DNA of 64,000 bases from Megamerina dolium (GCA_963854835.1 OY978526.1:35750501-35814500); one strand, 5' to 3'. Shown: positions 33,936 through 48,140, counted from the stretch's first letter. Numbers and translations: made by a program. The notes: a model not told the origin generated them from the letters alone.

Positions 33936-34112
33936 TTAAAGAGAATACATTTTCTACTATATATGATTTGAAGTTTTTTAGTTACTTTGGGATCCATGAC
34001 ACAAAAAAAATATTCGATAAGAAAAATTGGTTTTAATTATTTTGCATTTAAACAAATTGTTCTTTTTTTGCAATAACTACGAAACAAGAACTGATAGGGT
34101 AAAGTGATAACC
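33936..34112 (+). repeat. Segment shared, inverted, with 61196-61372
   Basis: AAAGAGAATACATTTTCTAC, GTTACTTTGGGATCCATGAC and CAATAACTACGAAACAAGAA match the complement of 61196-61372. The same INE-1-like terminus adjoins in both places. The downstream flank of the intact gene was therefore copied here in opposite orientation. Confidence 0.85.
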
Positions 34113-35378
34113 ATTTTTATACCCTGCATAATGTGATATGCAAGGTATATTCATTTCGGTCAGATGTTTGTAACCACTTGAAGGAATCTGCGGAGATATA
34201 GAAAAGTATATATATTCGTGATCAGCGTCACTTAAATTTTCGATTTAACGATGTCCGTCCGTCCGGCTGTCCGCCACCTGTCTGGTTCGCACCATAAATT
34301 AAGCAAATATTGAGCTATTTTGGCGAAATTTAGCATAAGCAACCTATTATCCAAGAGTACGGAAGGGATTGATATTGGGCATGATCGGTCAATAGCCACG
34401 CCCACATCAAGCATTCAAAGCGACTAACCTCGGAATTTTCAAAATTTTTAACTTCCTATAACTCACTTAATATACCATTTGAGACAACAATATTTAGCAC
34501 GTTACATTATACTGTTACATAACCTTACCAGAAATGGGCGAGCCACTCCTACTTTTTATAGTAGCTCCCATACAAAGTGTCTGTACTTCTTTTAAATTGA
34601 AACAGCTGTAACTTCTACAATCTTCTGTCTAGAATAACCATAATTGATGCTTAGATTAATATGGTAGTCGGAAAAAATCTGGCAAAAAATCAGCGTGCCA
34701 CGCCTACTTCATATCGAGGCTCCCATACGAAGTTGCGGAAATAATAAAAAATTTTAACCGCCATAACATATAAAATATTTAGCGTAGAACAACGAGATTT
34801 AAGGTGTGGATTAGTATTGTAAGAGCAAATATACTGACAAGAAATGGGTCAGCCACGCCAATTGTTTATAGTGGCTCCCAAACAAAATGACTGAATTTCT
34901 TTTAAATTGAGATAGCTGCAGCTTTTGCAATCTTCTGGCTAGAACGATCATAATTAATACTTAGGTTAATATGGTAGTTGTACATAATCTGGCAAAAAAT
35001 CAACATGCCACGCCCACTTCTTGATGGGGGACCACACAAAGTTGTGAAAATTAAAAAAAATTTAAACCGCTAACGTACGAACTATTTAACGTAAGACAAC
35101 CAAATTTAAGGTGTGCATTAATATTGAAAAATTAATTGGATTTACAAGAAAGAGGTAAGCCACGCCCACTTTTTATGTAGCTCCCATACTAAGCCTCGGA
35201 ATTATCTTAAAAACCTCCTTTAAATTATCCCTTTTAGAACCCTCATAACATACAAAGTACTTCGTCAAAGTCAATCATATTTCGGGTGTAAATTAGTAGT
35301 ATATACTTTTTATATATACATATTTATCGACCTATGCAGGGTGTAATTTGGTCGGTCCTAGCCGATTGTAAGGTGATG
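34113..35378 (+). mobile_element. INE-1/DINE-1-like repeat, copy 3
   Basis: It starts TTTTTATACCCTGCATAATG, then the usual order (TTTCGGTCAGATG, GATCAGCGTC, GTCCGTCCGTCCGGC, repeated GCCACGCC boxes). It ends TGCAGGGTGTAATTTGGTCGG and GCCGATTGTAAGG. No coding sequence. Confidence 0.65.
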
Positions 35379-35479
35379 TTTGGAGTTACTTTCAACCCGG
35401 CAAACAGAAAAGTTTTTCCTGTGGAGTTGTGTAATTTGCTATTTGATTGTCATCCACAACATATTACCGTATTAGCACA

Positions 35480-35566
35480 ATAGTGCTACGTATGAATGAA
35501 TTATACTAGCACAATAGTGTCATGTATGAATGGATTACATTAGCACAATAGTGCTATTTTTTTTAC
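35480..35566. repeat. GCACAATAGTGC palindrome triplet
   Basis: Three near-repeats of a unit of about 35-40 bp, each with the palindrome-like AGCACAATAGTGCT. An inverted counterpart lies at 63441-63535. I do not recognise its family. Confidence 0.6.
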
Positions 35567-35686
35567 CCATGCACCAACAATGATGACAGTTCCGAACGTT
35601 TTAGCTACGTACCTAACTAGATGCCGATGGACTCGCTGAACTTTGTGGAACACTTGTCGGTTGGTAGCGTTGATGGTAGAGTAAAA

Positions 35687-35825
<139 letters not shown>

Positions 35826-35842
35826 TATAAAAATAAAAAAAA

Positions 35843-36197
35843 TAAATATGTGGCCACATAAAGCCCCAAAGAGCTCATTGGCCGAGCTTCTATTCCATTA
35901 CTGTTGTGCGTCTTAAATTTTGGACAATATTAGAAGGGACCTACTTATTTTAGCCGGTTCCGAACGGCAGAACACTTGTGACATCACTTTTTCTGAGCTT
36001 TGTCACAGAGTTCTTTTAAGAAGCTTTTTCATGGCAAGTTGTTACTGTCGGAAGAATTGCCAATTGCTTGCCGACAGGTGGGTACCGTTCGAAAGAAAAA
36101 TCTTATCGATATTAAATTTGTTATGCATCAGCCGGGGATTGAACCACCGACCTACAGATCAGAAGGCGAACACACTAACCACTGAGCTATGGCACCC
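35843..36197 (-). mobile_element. tRNA-derived SINE, near full length
   Basis: On the minus strand it has the A box (complement CCACTGAGCTA), B box with one inserted base, the body with GTTCGGAACCGGC complement, and an A/T-rich tail running into the (TA)n array. The head lies directly against a homeodomain scrap at 36203. The target duplication is not clear because the tail side is simple repeat. Confidence 0.85.
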
Positions 36198-36202
36198 AAA
36201 TA

Positions 36203-36300
36203 AAGATATGGTTTCAAAATCATCGGAAGAAGAGCAAAAGCTGTTCGTAGAGAGCTTCCGTATCCATGTATACAAACTCAAAGCAACATGTTGTTGAAAT
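36203..36300 (+). pseudogene. ftz-like homeodomain helix-3 fragment
   Basis: The + strand reads KIWFQNHRKKSKSCS then TAG (36248-36250). It matches homeodomain positions 46-60 of the intact gene ([15 protein letters not shown]), with R52 changed to H and M54 to K. The DNA match extends to about 36260 (GAGAGCTTCCG versus GAAAGCTTCCG at 58790). This is the only trace of a homeobox outside the intact gene in this window. The 5' side is cut by the SINE. Confidence 0.85.
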
Positions 36301-36750
36301 AAGACGAAAGCGGACTGTATTATATTCAATAATATTTCACAATTTTTATTCATTTACTTAATTTTATTTATTATTTATTGGTTAAGTAAGTAATATTAGT
36401 ATATTATTATTAATATTATATTTAGACATAATTTATTTAGTTCATATATGTATATGTTTTTTAAACATATACTTATATTGATTAAAAAAATTGTTTTTTT
36501 AAATTAGAATTGAAATTATTTACAAACAATTTTTGTATTATAATATCATTATCTGCAAAATAAAAATGTGATCAATATCCAATATGCATGTGCGACCAAT
36601 TTCTATTCTATCCATGTCAACCACCGCTTCCAAACTCTCTCAATTTTGTTTCTTTCTATATATGTACATGCCACCAAAATCAAAGAGAAGACACGACAAC
36701 ACATTAAATTGTTCGTCTTTCGTCGATTTCACTCGCATTGGTACAAATAA
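36301..36750 (+). repeat. 3' flank copy of the ftz-like locus
   Basis: GCGGACTGTATTATATTCAA through TTTAGACATAATTTATTTAG to TCGTCTTTCGTCGATTTCAC matches 31812-32710 with the middle shortened. Unlike the copies at 20 and 32.7 kb there is no R1-like insertion after it. Confidence 0.75.
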
Positions 36751-37740
36751 GGCGGGTCGAATTTGTACTGCGAAAAACCCATAATAAATCGTATAGGAAA
36801 CAATCTGAAACTGACACAATCATAGATTCTAGTTATGTATACTTGTCCAAGATACCAATTTAGACTCCGCGCATTTCCACAGGTAAATATTTCTTTCATT
36901 ACAATATAAAAAAAAAATAATTTATTAATGGATTGAAATTTGTTGGTCACAAATCGTATAGCAAAAAAAGAAATTTCTATGATTCTTGGTATATTTGCCC
37001 GAGAAACGAATTTTTACTCTCCTCATTTGAGATATATGTAAGTAGTATGTTTATTCATACATAAATAGTATTTTCAAATAAAATTAAAAAAAAATATTTA
37101 TCTCTGAATTGGTTTTAGAACATCGACAACTATCCACATAGGCGCCTCTAGGTGGGTTAAGTGTTTACCGATCCCTCATTAGTTTTTATTCCAAACATTT
37201 CAAACATATCAAACTTACTTATGTTACATCCTATCACCACACACTTCGCCTCAATCACTGTAAGCCAAAAGCGTTATGTAGATGTTTTAAGAAATCTGCA
37301 ATCATATGTTTTCGGAGTTTCAATATTTGCTTTCCATCCTTTTTTGCCACAGACAAGACAAAGATTTGCAACTCCACCAATTGCTAGATAAAGTGCATGT
37401 TTGCGTTTTTTTGCTGAAGGAGGGTATCAAATGATAGTCGGTAGGTCATTCAGTCAAGTGCTTTCTGAAGTTCTGGATATTTTTGGGACTACGCTATGTC
37501 CGCAATGGATAGCTTCATAAACTTTAATAGAAAATTTAGGATATCGGGTGTTGTATTGACATACGTCAATGTAATGTCTCCTTCGTAAAACAAACATTTG
37601 TTTTATAACAGAAAGGGTGCATACAGCTTGAATCTTCTAGGTCTTATCCCCATGGCTTTTAACTCCTTATAGAACACCAGAGAGTAGATCATATGAATAA
37701 AGTTCATGAAGTTCATGCACGATGCCGAAATGTGATTATA
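36751..37740. other. No gene recognised
   Basis: AT-rich DNA. A frame near 37161-37391 has no recognisable domain, and I consider it random. Confidence 0.4.
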
Positions 37741-38612
37741 AGAACCAACGGCTTTCTTAAATATAGGTGGAGATGATTATATTATGTCTCCGTAAAGACT
37801 GTAAATCCCCGGCTGAAGCATAACAAATTTAATATCGACAAGCAATTGGTAATTCTTCCGGCAGTAACAATTTGCTATAGAAAAGCTTCTAAAAGAACTA
37901 TGTGACAAAGCTCAGGGTTTTGCCATGCCGAACCGGCTAAAATAAGTATGTCACTTCTAATACTGTACAAAATTTAACATGCGCAACTGTAATGGAAGAG
38001 AAGCTCGGCCAAAGAGCCCTTCGGGGCTTATAAGTGCACATATTTTTTTTTTAAAGGCTGTAAAATTACTTATGTTTGCATTCATTACGAAAGTGATATA
38101 CGTTTTTCTATTATGAGCTGCTTCGGAAATTCGGTCACTTTCTTTCTACCTTCTCTGTTTTTACTTCGCCTTCAAATAATTCATGAAAGTTTTAACTGCT
38201 TCCACTTCCGAATTCCACATGAAAAAGTATATTGCCAAGAAGGGAAGATTTTTCGGACATGAAAAATATTTTGTTCGAAATTAATGATAAGGGAAGTGTC
38301 CAAAGTGAATTTTTTCACGACAAATTTCGAAAACTATTTCACATCAAATTTCGAATGATCTTGTGGTAATTCGTGGTAATTACCACTAATATCACTTTAA
38401 TTTTGGAACAGTTGAATAGAGAGTTTCTAAAGTACAGAGGAAACTAAAGAGTGTCATCGGTTGCGCTCTAACTAACTCATCATTAGATATCTTGGCCATT
38501 TCACTGCTTCATAAATGACCATTTCACCAGTTAATGAGCAAATGCTGGTTTTTACGACTAAATTCTCTTAGTAGTACATTTGCACTTCAGATGAAACAGA
38601 ATCAGAGTTTAC
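37741..38612. repeat. Direct duplication shared with 15553-16429
   Basis: Nearly identical to 15553-16429, SINE included. It ends in a (TA)n array. The preceding 990 bp have no counterpart at 15.5 kb. Confidence 0.9.
37806..38052 (+). mobile_element. tRNA-derived SINE, head-truncated (duplicate of 15619)
   Basis: Same truncation point and the same TAAAG.CTGTAAA flanks as the copy at 15619-15864. It therefore arose by segmental duplication, not by a second insertion. Confidence 0.85.
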
Positions 38613-40160
<1,548 letters not shown>

Positions 40161-40164
40161 TTAT

Positions 40165-40640
40165 TAATACATACGAGGGCGGACCCATAAATGTAGATGG
40201 CGGCAGTAGTTTAAAAAAAATTACTTTGGTGAAAAGTTTTAAGTTGCAAGGCGCCACGTTGTTTAGTATTTTTTTTGGAGCCATCGAAAGTTAACGACCT
40301 CAGTGAATTTGTAAACATGAAATAATTGGTCACCGTTATGTAATTCAATACTTTCATTTGAAAGGTCTCAGTCCAACAAATATTAAAGCCGATCTAGATT
40401 CTACTCTGGGGGAGTCTCCTCCTCTTTCGTTTACGACTATAAAATATTGGGTTTAAACGAGGTCGTACGACTGCCAAGACGAACACCGTAGTGGTCGGCC
40501 AATTGAGGTAGCCATGCCAGAAACGGTGAAGAAAATCCACAAAATGGAAGTGGATGATCGCCGGCTGAAGGTGCGTGAGCTAGGTGAAATTACAGACGTT
40601 TCAAACAGTGATATACATCGTGCATTGACAGAAAATTTGT
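40165..40640 (+). pseudogene. Mariner transposase, N-terminal fragment
   Basis: Degenerate frames give HRYVIQYFHLKGLSPTNIKA, DLDSTLGESPPSFTTIKYW, QDEHRSGRPIEVAMPETVKK and DDRRLKVRELGEITDVSNSD. These are the paired HTH domains and linker of a mariner transposase. The catalytic core is missing. It is a different family from the 17.4 kb copy. Confidence 0.8.
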
Positions 40641-41045
40641 GAGTATCTACCTTCACAATGTGTGAATGCCTACTTTCACAATGCTTATTACAATTACAAT
40701 ATTTTAAATTTGTTTATTTCTCCTCTATTTTTTGTTTAATATCGTCTATGTCCTTTTTGTGGTTCATCGCTATTTTCGTCTTCTGTTTGTATTCACAATG
40801 TTTCAATCGCCATTCTGTTTCTTTGCCTTCGTTCTATGTCTAACACTTTCGCATTGTCGAAATCCCCTATGTGTTTGTTCTCTTGCAAGTACGTCTGGTT
40901 TATGTTCGGCAATTCGTATACCGAAAGTTCTTTTTCTTTCATGATCATTACTGCCTTCACATGAAACTTCGTAATCAACATTGCTTTGTTGTTCTTTTCC
41001 TAATTTGTCTTTAGTGTTTGTGAAGAACTAGAACTTTCTTATAGC
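40641..41045. other. No gene recognised
   Basis: AT/C-rich DNA between the mariner scrap and the fold-back array. Short overlapping frames lack any recognisable domain. Confidence 0.4.
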
Positions 41046-41049
41046 CTAG

Positions 41050-42215
41050 ACAGACGGCAGCGTTAATCCGGATTACCGGCGCACTTAATCCTAATAAAGT
41101 ATTAACCTGACAGACGGCAGTATTGCGGATTAACTAAACGGCTGATTGCTGTTTTATTAAGTCTGCTCACTTACATTACTATCACTATCAATTTCTGTCA
41201 TCTGTCACTCTCGATATGAGAAAATCTACAAGAACTACGTGAACTGAAAACTATTAGAAACTTTTAAATAGACATTCACAGTTCGTAATTGACAGCTGGA
41301 TTTATTTGTTCGCCAACGCTTTTCATGATGAAAACTGTTAACAATTGTTGAAATTATTTTGTTAGTGAACACACCTAATATTTTGTAAAATGGATCGAGA
41401 AAAATTCAGAATAGAAAATTTCCAGCAGTGTTGCCATCGCAAATTGCCCTAATCTTCTTTTATTTTAAGAATTCACTCATAGTGTTAATGCGGATTAGCT
41501 GCAGTTAATCACCGAGTTAATTCGAATTAACTCGGTAATCCGAATAAAATAATAACCTGGCAGACGGCAGTATTGCGGATTAACTAAACTGCTGATTGCT
41601 GTTTTATTAGGTCTGTTCACTTACATTACTATCACTATCAATTTCTGTCATCTGTCACTCTCGATATGAGAAAATCTACACGAACTACGTGAACTGAAAA
41701 CTACCAGAAACTTGTAAATAGACATGCACAGTTCATTACATTACTATCACTATCAATTTCTGTCGTCTATCACTCTCGATATGAGAAAATCTACAAGAAG
41801 TACGTGAACTGAAAACTATCAGAAACTTGTAAATTGACATTCACCGTTCGTAATTGACATCTGGATTTATTTGTTCGCCAACGCTTTTCATGTTGAAAAC
41901 TGTTAATAATTGTTGAAAGTTTTTCGTTAGCGAACACACTTAATATTTTGTAAAATGGATCGAGAAAAATTCACAATAGAAAATTTTCAGCAGTGTTGCC
42001 TCTTTTATTTTAAGAATTAACTCATAGAGGAATTAGACCGCCGCTGCAGTTAATCCGCATAAACTCTATGAGTTAATTCTTAAAATAAAAGAGGATTAGG
42101 GAAATTTGCTATGGCAACACTGCTGAAAATTGTCTATTATGAATTTTTCTCCATCCATTTTACAAAATATTAGGTGTGTTGGCTAACAAAAAACTTTCAA
42201 CAATTGTTAAAATAA
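41050..42215. repeat. Complex fold-back array with ~460-bp units
   Basis: A unit beginning CAGACGGCAGTATTGCGGAT, with ACTATCACTATCAATTTCTG, GATATGAGAAAATCTAC, TTGTTCGCCAACGCTTTTCA and AAATGGATCGAGAAAAATTC, occurs near 41112, again near 41572, and as a partial copy from 41735. The last ~125 bp (41905-42030) are then repeated inverted at 42058-42215, giving a hairpin centred near 42045. Ends carry TTAATCCG.AT motifs. This suggests a non-autonomous DNA transposon or fold-back family. I see no transposase. Confidence 0.7.
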
Positions 42216-43309
42216 AAATGCCTTTTGATTTGACCTAAATCGGATAATTTCAACTATGCTAAATAAAGTCTTCAATGTTACGCAAAAATAGTTTCTTTTT
42301 TCTTCTACACTTTGGCCTACACTAAAGTCTAAAGTCTTTGATGGACACGATATATTTGAATTGTATGGGGGTCAGAGTACTTATGTAGAGTACATCATGT
42401 AATCGTAAGGGAATACAGAATCTTTAATGTATTTTTTCTTTCTTTTCAGACCTTGGTTGTATTTGAGTTTAAATCAAGGGTCGATTATATTATGTGTGCA
42501 AAATCTTTAGGATTAGACTTTTATATAAAATTAAGAATATTTCGTGTTAAAAGTTTTCTTCTTTGCGAATCCCCCACCCTACGGGTAGATAATCTGGGCA
42601 ACGCCACTCAATAAGAGTGTGTTTCAGCGGGGAGCGAGCGGGAATGCCAGTGGGCTTGCTTCGATGTGGTGCACTTGCCTACAAGTCGTGGTGGCGGCAG
42701 AGGTGTTGATGACGGTGCTGGGGGAGTTGTTGTTGTTGCAACACAAAACACTTACTTTTCACTTTTATATATTTATTGTATATATTTAAACAATGTTTAG
42801 CACTAATTTTAAATTCTGGCTTAACATTAAATCTATTTATTATATTAAAGGGAATCGAGATATGGGAAATTGGGTAATTAATTTTAATTTCAACTTTTTA
42901 TAATTCAATATTTAAGTTGTTTAACATTTTATTAAAGATATTTAAAATTAAATATATATATGTAATTATGGTCGGGAAGGAAAATTCGCGCACTGCTTTA
43001 ATACGGAGTTGATCAACAATAAAAATAATTAAAGTGGAAAGTGATGAGATAAAGTAAAAGAAAAGAGAGTATGGCAGTGAGAGAAAGAGGGAGAATTAGA
43101 GCGAAAAATAGCAGGACAAATAGAATTAGATTAGGGTTGCTAAGTTTGGGCGGGCAGTGCGCGACACACGGTTTCTGGCGTAGACAGAGTGTTTAATTTA
43201 GGCTCCAAATAAATTTATAAATAGCAAAATACTTATTTATTTTTAAGATTATTCGATATTTTTAAATCTTGAGTACGAGTATACTTCCCAAGGCCTATGA
43301 ATGTGAGAA
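42216..43309. other. No gene recognised
   Basis: It contains a GC-richer stretch at 42570-42740 ending in GTTGTTGTTGTTGCAAC, then AT-rich DNA. I do not identify a family or an open reading frame of note. Confidence 0.4.
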
Positions 43310-43756
43310 CTACAACCATACCAAGCCCAAAAACTTATTGTCAACACTTGTTTCCGTGTACACACTAAAAGCTCTCATACATATATCTAGTGCACAAAGC
43401 CCAATTATAAGTTGGGTGAACAAATCCCTAATAAATTGTTTGACGTAATGCGTTACATAATATGGAATCATGCTTTCGTCAACGCTTTCACTACAAGGAT
43501 GACTCGTGTGGTGCCTGAGAAATTGATGACTGAGTACCTGCTGTGGATTAAGCTGTTCTTCGTCCGAGCTGTTACTACCCTCATCTTTATCTTGACCTTC
43601 AAATTCAATTGGTGGCTCCCCGTAAATAATATTTCCGTTGTCTGTACTTTCATTATCGTACTCCAAAAGAGACAGAAGAGAATAAGTTCTGAGCTTGCTA
43701 CGCATAACGTTCGATATATCCGGCTTTACAACTAAAAACTGCAATAAACATTGCAC
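43310..43756 (-). pseudogene. piggyBac-like transposase fragment
   Basis: The minus strand has an acidic N-terminal stretch (EFEGQDKDEGSNSSDEEQL), then a jump to SVDESMIPYY, VKQFIRDLF, and TETSVDNKFLGL. DESMIPYYGRH..KQFIRGKP is the conserved catalytic-core signature of piggyBac-type transposases, with the first Asp as DES. The parts between are deleted. Confidence 0.75.
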
Positions 43757-43994
43757 AATAAAGTAAGCTTCACTTTTCTAAATATTTTGTTTATTAGTAA
43801 TATATGTACGTAATGGCACTTGTAGTTGGAATGAAAGAACATTCTACTTGTTGAGAAATGAGGAAAATTTGAGGAGACTGAGAAAAAATTCGAAAAAGAA
43901 ATAAATAGAAGAATTGAGGGTTTTTTTTTAGTTGACACTGGACATACTGGTACTGATGGTAGTGGACAATAAAAAAGCAAATTAGTGGAAATGT
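43757..43994. other. No gene recognised
   Basis: Short AT-rich spacer between the piggyBac fragment and the SINE. Confidence 0.4.
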
Positions 43995-44007
43995 TAAATT
44001 GCAGTTA

Positions 44008-44395
44008 GGTTAGGTTATGTGGCTGCCCTCTCTCTCTGAGAGAACACACTTAGGCCAGAAAGGCCCATTGTGATACCACTGAGCTTCTCTTCCAATGCTG
44101 TTGTGCGTGTTAAATTTGGACAGCATTAGAAGGGACCTACTTATATTAGCCGGTTCCGAACGGCAGAACTCTTGTGACATCACTTTAACTTAGTTTTTGT
44201 CACAGAGCTCTTTTTAAGAAGCATTTTTGGCAAATTGTTACTGCCGGAAAAATTGCCAATTCTTGCCTGCAGGTGGGTACCGTTCGAAAGAAAAATCTTT
44301 TCGATATTAAATTTTGTTATGCTTCAGCCGGGGATTGAACCCACGACCTACAGATCAGAAGGCCAACGCACTAACCACTGAGCTACGGCATCCAC
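44008..44395 (-). mobile_element. tRNA-derived SINE, variant with a longer tail
   Basis: The minus-strand head and body are as in the 1584 copy. The tail differs: after the GAAGAGAAGCTC segment it continues through GGGCCTTTCTGGCC and ends in ACCTAACC. TAAATTGCAGTTA (43995-44007) and TAAATTGAAGTTA (44396-44408) flank it, a 12/13 target duplication. This suggests a second subfamily with another 3' end. Confidence 0.82.
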
Positions 44396-44408
44396 TAAAT
44401 TGAAGTTA

Positions 44409-45478
44409 ACTAAAATAAAAATAGTTTACATGAAATAAATACTCGATATGGAAATTACGAGACAGAGAAAAAGAATAAAGAAAATTTAGAAAACAGCATA
44501 AATTCGTAAGTATTAATCTCTAATATACATATGTATGTGTAATACGTGATGAGATTTGGTTACGTCATAAATTGAGATGACGAAAATTATGTAGATTTGG
44601 GTACGGTAACCTAGTAGCAACTATTGTTAATTAAATAAAAGAAACAAAAAAATTGCTCAATTATGAATTTGAATAATGAGTAAAAAATAAATAAAAGTAT
44701 ATGAACATAATATTAATACAACTTTTTGAGAAAGAAATTTGTATATGAGTAATGCAAAAACGATAACCTTATTGAAATCGATAATTGAAATCAATCAAAT
44801 ATAACCAGACAGAATTTGAGAATAATAGTTTAATACTTCTGAGGAGCGTTTTGAGTATAATCTTCCATTCCGGCATATATGTATATATTGGAATTTTGCT
44901 GCTATCGATCTTATTTAGTTACATGTTTTAAGTTAATTTCGATATTACGTGATGTTTCATATGTTTGCGTTGTTGTATGTAACGAGTATCGATGGTTGGT
45001 TACTCATCACTCTTGTGAGTGACACGAATATTGGCAGCATCGAAACGAACGTCAACAAAAAAGAAATAGGCGATAACCAGAACAAGCCAACGAGAAACAA
45101 AAGAGAAGAATCTCGATAAAGGGAGATTCTGGAGTGTTGCCATAGAGTACAAATAGTGCCAGTTGTTGACAAATGAAATCAATCAAATCCCGAACGTGAT
45201 TACGCAAAAATTGATACAGTATCAGAGTCAAAAGTTGCAAGTACATTAAATTGTTATTGTTCAGGTTATATGCTACATGTACACACTAAGAAAACCGTAT
45301 TTTTTAAATTTTGTGCTGGAAGTATACCTTACATATGTATATATTTTACCCTTTTCGCAAAACAGTCTGCTTGCGATCCTTCATATGAATAATAACAGAA
45401 GCTATTACCGTTAGCTCTATAAATGCATTCGATTAATTATATAAAACTCTAAACACAAAATATTCGACATATTAATTG
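44409..45478. other. No gene recognised
   Basis: AT-rich intergenic DNA. Overlapping hydrophobic minus-strand frames near 44957-45246 look like random open frames. Confidence 0.4.
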
Positions 45479-45490
45479 ATATCTGATATA

Positions 45491-45814
45491 AAAAAAAAAA
45501 ATAAAAATAAATATGTGGCACTTAAAGCCCCAAAGGGCTCATTATCCGAGCTTCTCTTCCATTACTGTTGTGCGTAGTATTAGAATGGACCTACTTATTT
45601 TAGCCGGTTCCGAACGGCAGAACACTTGTGACATCACTTTTTCTGAGCTTACTCTGTTACTGTCGGAAGAATTGCCAATTGCTTGCCGACAGGTGGGTAC
45701 CGTTCGAAAGAAAAATCTTTTCGATATTAAATTTGTTATGCATCAGCCGGGTATTGAACCACGACCTACAGATCAGAAGGCTAACACACTAACCACTGAG
45801 CTACGGCACCCATC
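45491..45814 (-). mobile_element. tRNA-derived SINE with perfect 12-bp TSD
   Basis: It has the A and B boxes on the minus strand and an A-rich tail at 45491-45510. ATATCTGATATA lies on both sides (45479-45490 and 45815-45826). About 40 bp of the body (GTCACAGAGTTC region) are deleted compared with the 1584 copy. Confidence 0.9.
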
Positions 45815-45826
45815 ATATCTGATATA

Positions 45827-47079
45827 TTGAACATTATTCTGTAATGAGTTAAACTCGCAATAATGCTGATTGTGTGTGTTTCATCGATTTGTAGTCAAAT
45901 CGTAACGGAATTATTGCAAACAAAAATTTTTCCTTTCAAGGATTACTCTATTAAATCTATAATTTGGTATATTTTTTCAAAATTTTTGAACAACGCATTC
46001 ACCTCGAAAATTCAAGTGAAAGAAAGTTGCTTTTGGCAACACTGCGTACGTAGAGTTTCCACTAGGAATATGCTTTTTCGTCCACACGATTCCCTGTACT
46101 TTTCCAACATTTTGGCATAACAGTATTTATATTTCTCCTCCTCCTAGCTCTTCATGGTATATATGAAAGTATGAAAAATAAAAAATTAGCAATATTTTCT
46201 TGTCAAAATGCAAAAGGACATTGGCTTCTTGCTTCTTGCTTAGAATTTGCTTAGAATTATCCGTAAATTGCCTTTTTGCTATACGATTAGGGGGCATAAG
46301 ATCTGACCCGCTCTAATGTATAGAGATATCAACTAGAAACCCTGTAGGACCAGCACACTTTTAGACTGATATTGAAACTGAAACTAACTCTAACTGAATC
46401 TATCGGAGCATAATTTCCACACACTTTGTTCGATTTACTTGCAATTTTGCTTACAGCTTAAGAATTTGATGACAGGTCTTTCTTGAGAAATCTTCACGAA
46501 TGTGATCCTTTAAAATGCTCCTAAGTGGAATTTTTTAACGCTTACAATTAAAGAAATTTGTTTTTGTGTTTTTTTGTAGAAATAGTGCCAAATTTTGTAA
46601 CATATCTAACTGAATTCACTGTAGAACATGAATACAACCACTTTATCTTTTTTGCTGAAATTGCATTATATATTTTATAGTGTGCGTGAAATTTATATAT
46701 TACTATGTAAACATCTGATCTACTTACCTACTGCGTACTTGTGTATATTCGAAGAAAAAGACAACAAAGATACGAACTACATAGTTAGTTCATCTATTAA
46801 TACACTACCTACTAACAAATATTCCGACTAAAATGCGAAAATATATTGTAGCAGTTGGTGGACTAAAAACAATTTTTTTTATTTATGATAACACAATGCA
46901 CATAAAGAAATCGACAATTCAGAAAGATATATTCCTCTCCTCAACCTTTGTTAATTTTTGTCTTTTTTTTTAATACGCTACCTTTGAATTTGTTTGTATG
47001 TCTAGACTTTCTATGTATGCATGTATGTACATATGTACATCTGTACAGTACATTTTTCATAACTCATAATTTTTGAATA
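45827..47079. other. No gene recognised
   Basis: AT-rich intergenic DNA without recognisable domains. Short frames near 45863 and 46628 lack codon structure that I can defend. Confidence 0.4.
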
Positions 47080-47690
47080 AAAAAAAACAACAATTTCCAT
47101 AAGTTTGATTTCAATGATACCAAATCATACTAATTTTTTGTTTTTGATAAATTCCATGTGAAACGGCCCAACACAGAAACAAAAAAAATTAATTATTTAT
47201 TTTTAATTAAATTGCGGTCAATTGATATCTACAAGATAATGGCAATTATGGAAAAATTATGGATGAATAATAATAAATTTGCAAACACTTGAAATTTACC
47301 ATATACTGAACACTCAGTAGTCCTTTTTTGTACATATGTTTGATCCTTATTATACTCCTCATCATTAATAAAAATCATTTTCTCTGAAATGACAATACTC
47401 TTGATTGCTTTTTGTTGATTTTTCGACATTGTATGTTTTATATTAAGAGCTTTGTGGATTACATTGGTATACACACTTGATTCTTTCCAACAATAACAAT
47501 GTAAGCGAAATTAATAATATAATGAACATTTATTAATCTCTATTTTAATATTTGAGAATTTAGTTAAAGAAAATATTTTTTTACACCCTTCACAGCAATG
47601 TTAAAGTGCCTTTATGGAAGGAACTTGAAGAAAGTAAAGAAAAATATAATTGCATTTAGCTGCATTGCCTTTATTGTGTGCTAATATTGT
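47080..47690. repeat. Dispersed repeat shared with 6.53-7.22 kb
   Basis: Direct match to the DNA that follows the poly-Q ORF at 5.3-6.4 kb. On the minus strand (47474-47229) the MSKNQQKAIKSIVISEKMIF frame is longer here than in the other copy and continues for about 65 residues from that Met. I do not recognise the protein. Confidence 0.65.
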
Positions 47691-47834
47691 TTTCGAAAAA
47701 GTTCGGTATCAAATTGTCGGTAGATGGCTCTAAAATTTAACATCTCTCGTAATGTTAACTGCTGTGCAATAGCTTGTTTGAAAGGTGACATTACATGCTT
47801 CATTTTGTTATAATATATTACGAGAACTACCCGA

Positions 47835-48140
47835 AAAGAAAACACAACAAATTTGGGGCATTTTTTCTTTATTTCTCAACATAATCTCCTTTTAGCTTTA
47901 TACACTTTTTCCAGCGATATCCTGTAGCTTCGATACCCTGTTTATAGTATGAACAGTCTAGCTCATTAAAATAGCCATCTACCGCAGACACAACCTCTTC
48001 ATTGTTTGCAAATCTTTTACCACCAAGCAATTTTTTCGAATTTGGAAATAGAAAATAATCCGAAGGAGCTAAATCTGGCGAATAAGGTGCATGCTGAAGG
48101 AATTCGAGCTTTAATTCATTGCAAACATTTTATTTTTTTT
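47835..48140 (-). pseudogene. Mariner transposase, C-terminal fragment
   Basis: The minus strand reads LEFLQHAPYSPDLAPSDYFL, FPNSKKLLGGKRFANNEEVV, then SAVDGYFNELDCSYYKQGIE and RWKKCIKLKGDYVEK. This contains the third catalytic Asp region (YSPDLAPSDYFLF) and the usual end of mariner transposase. The rest is absent. Confidence 0.88.

Noticed and set aside
42560..42740. GC-richer stretch as a gene exon
   Set aside because: No open frame or splice pattern that I can defend. It is possibly an old mobile element end.
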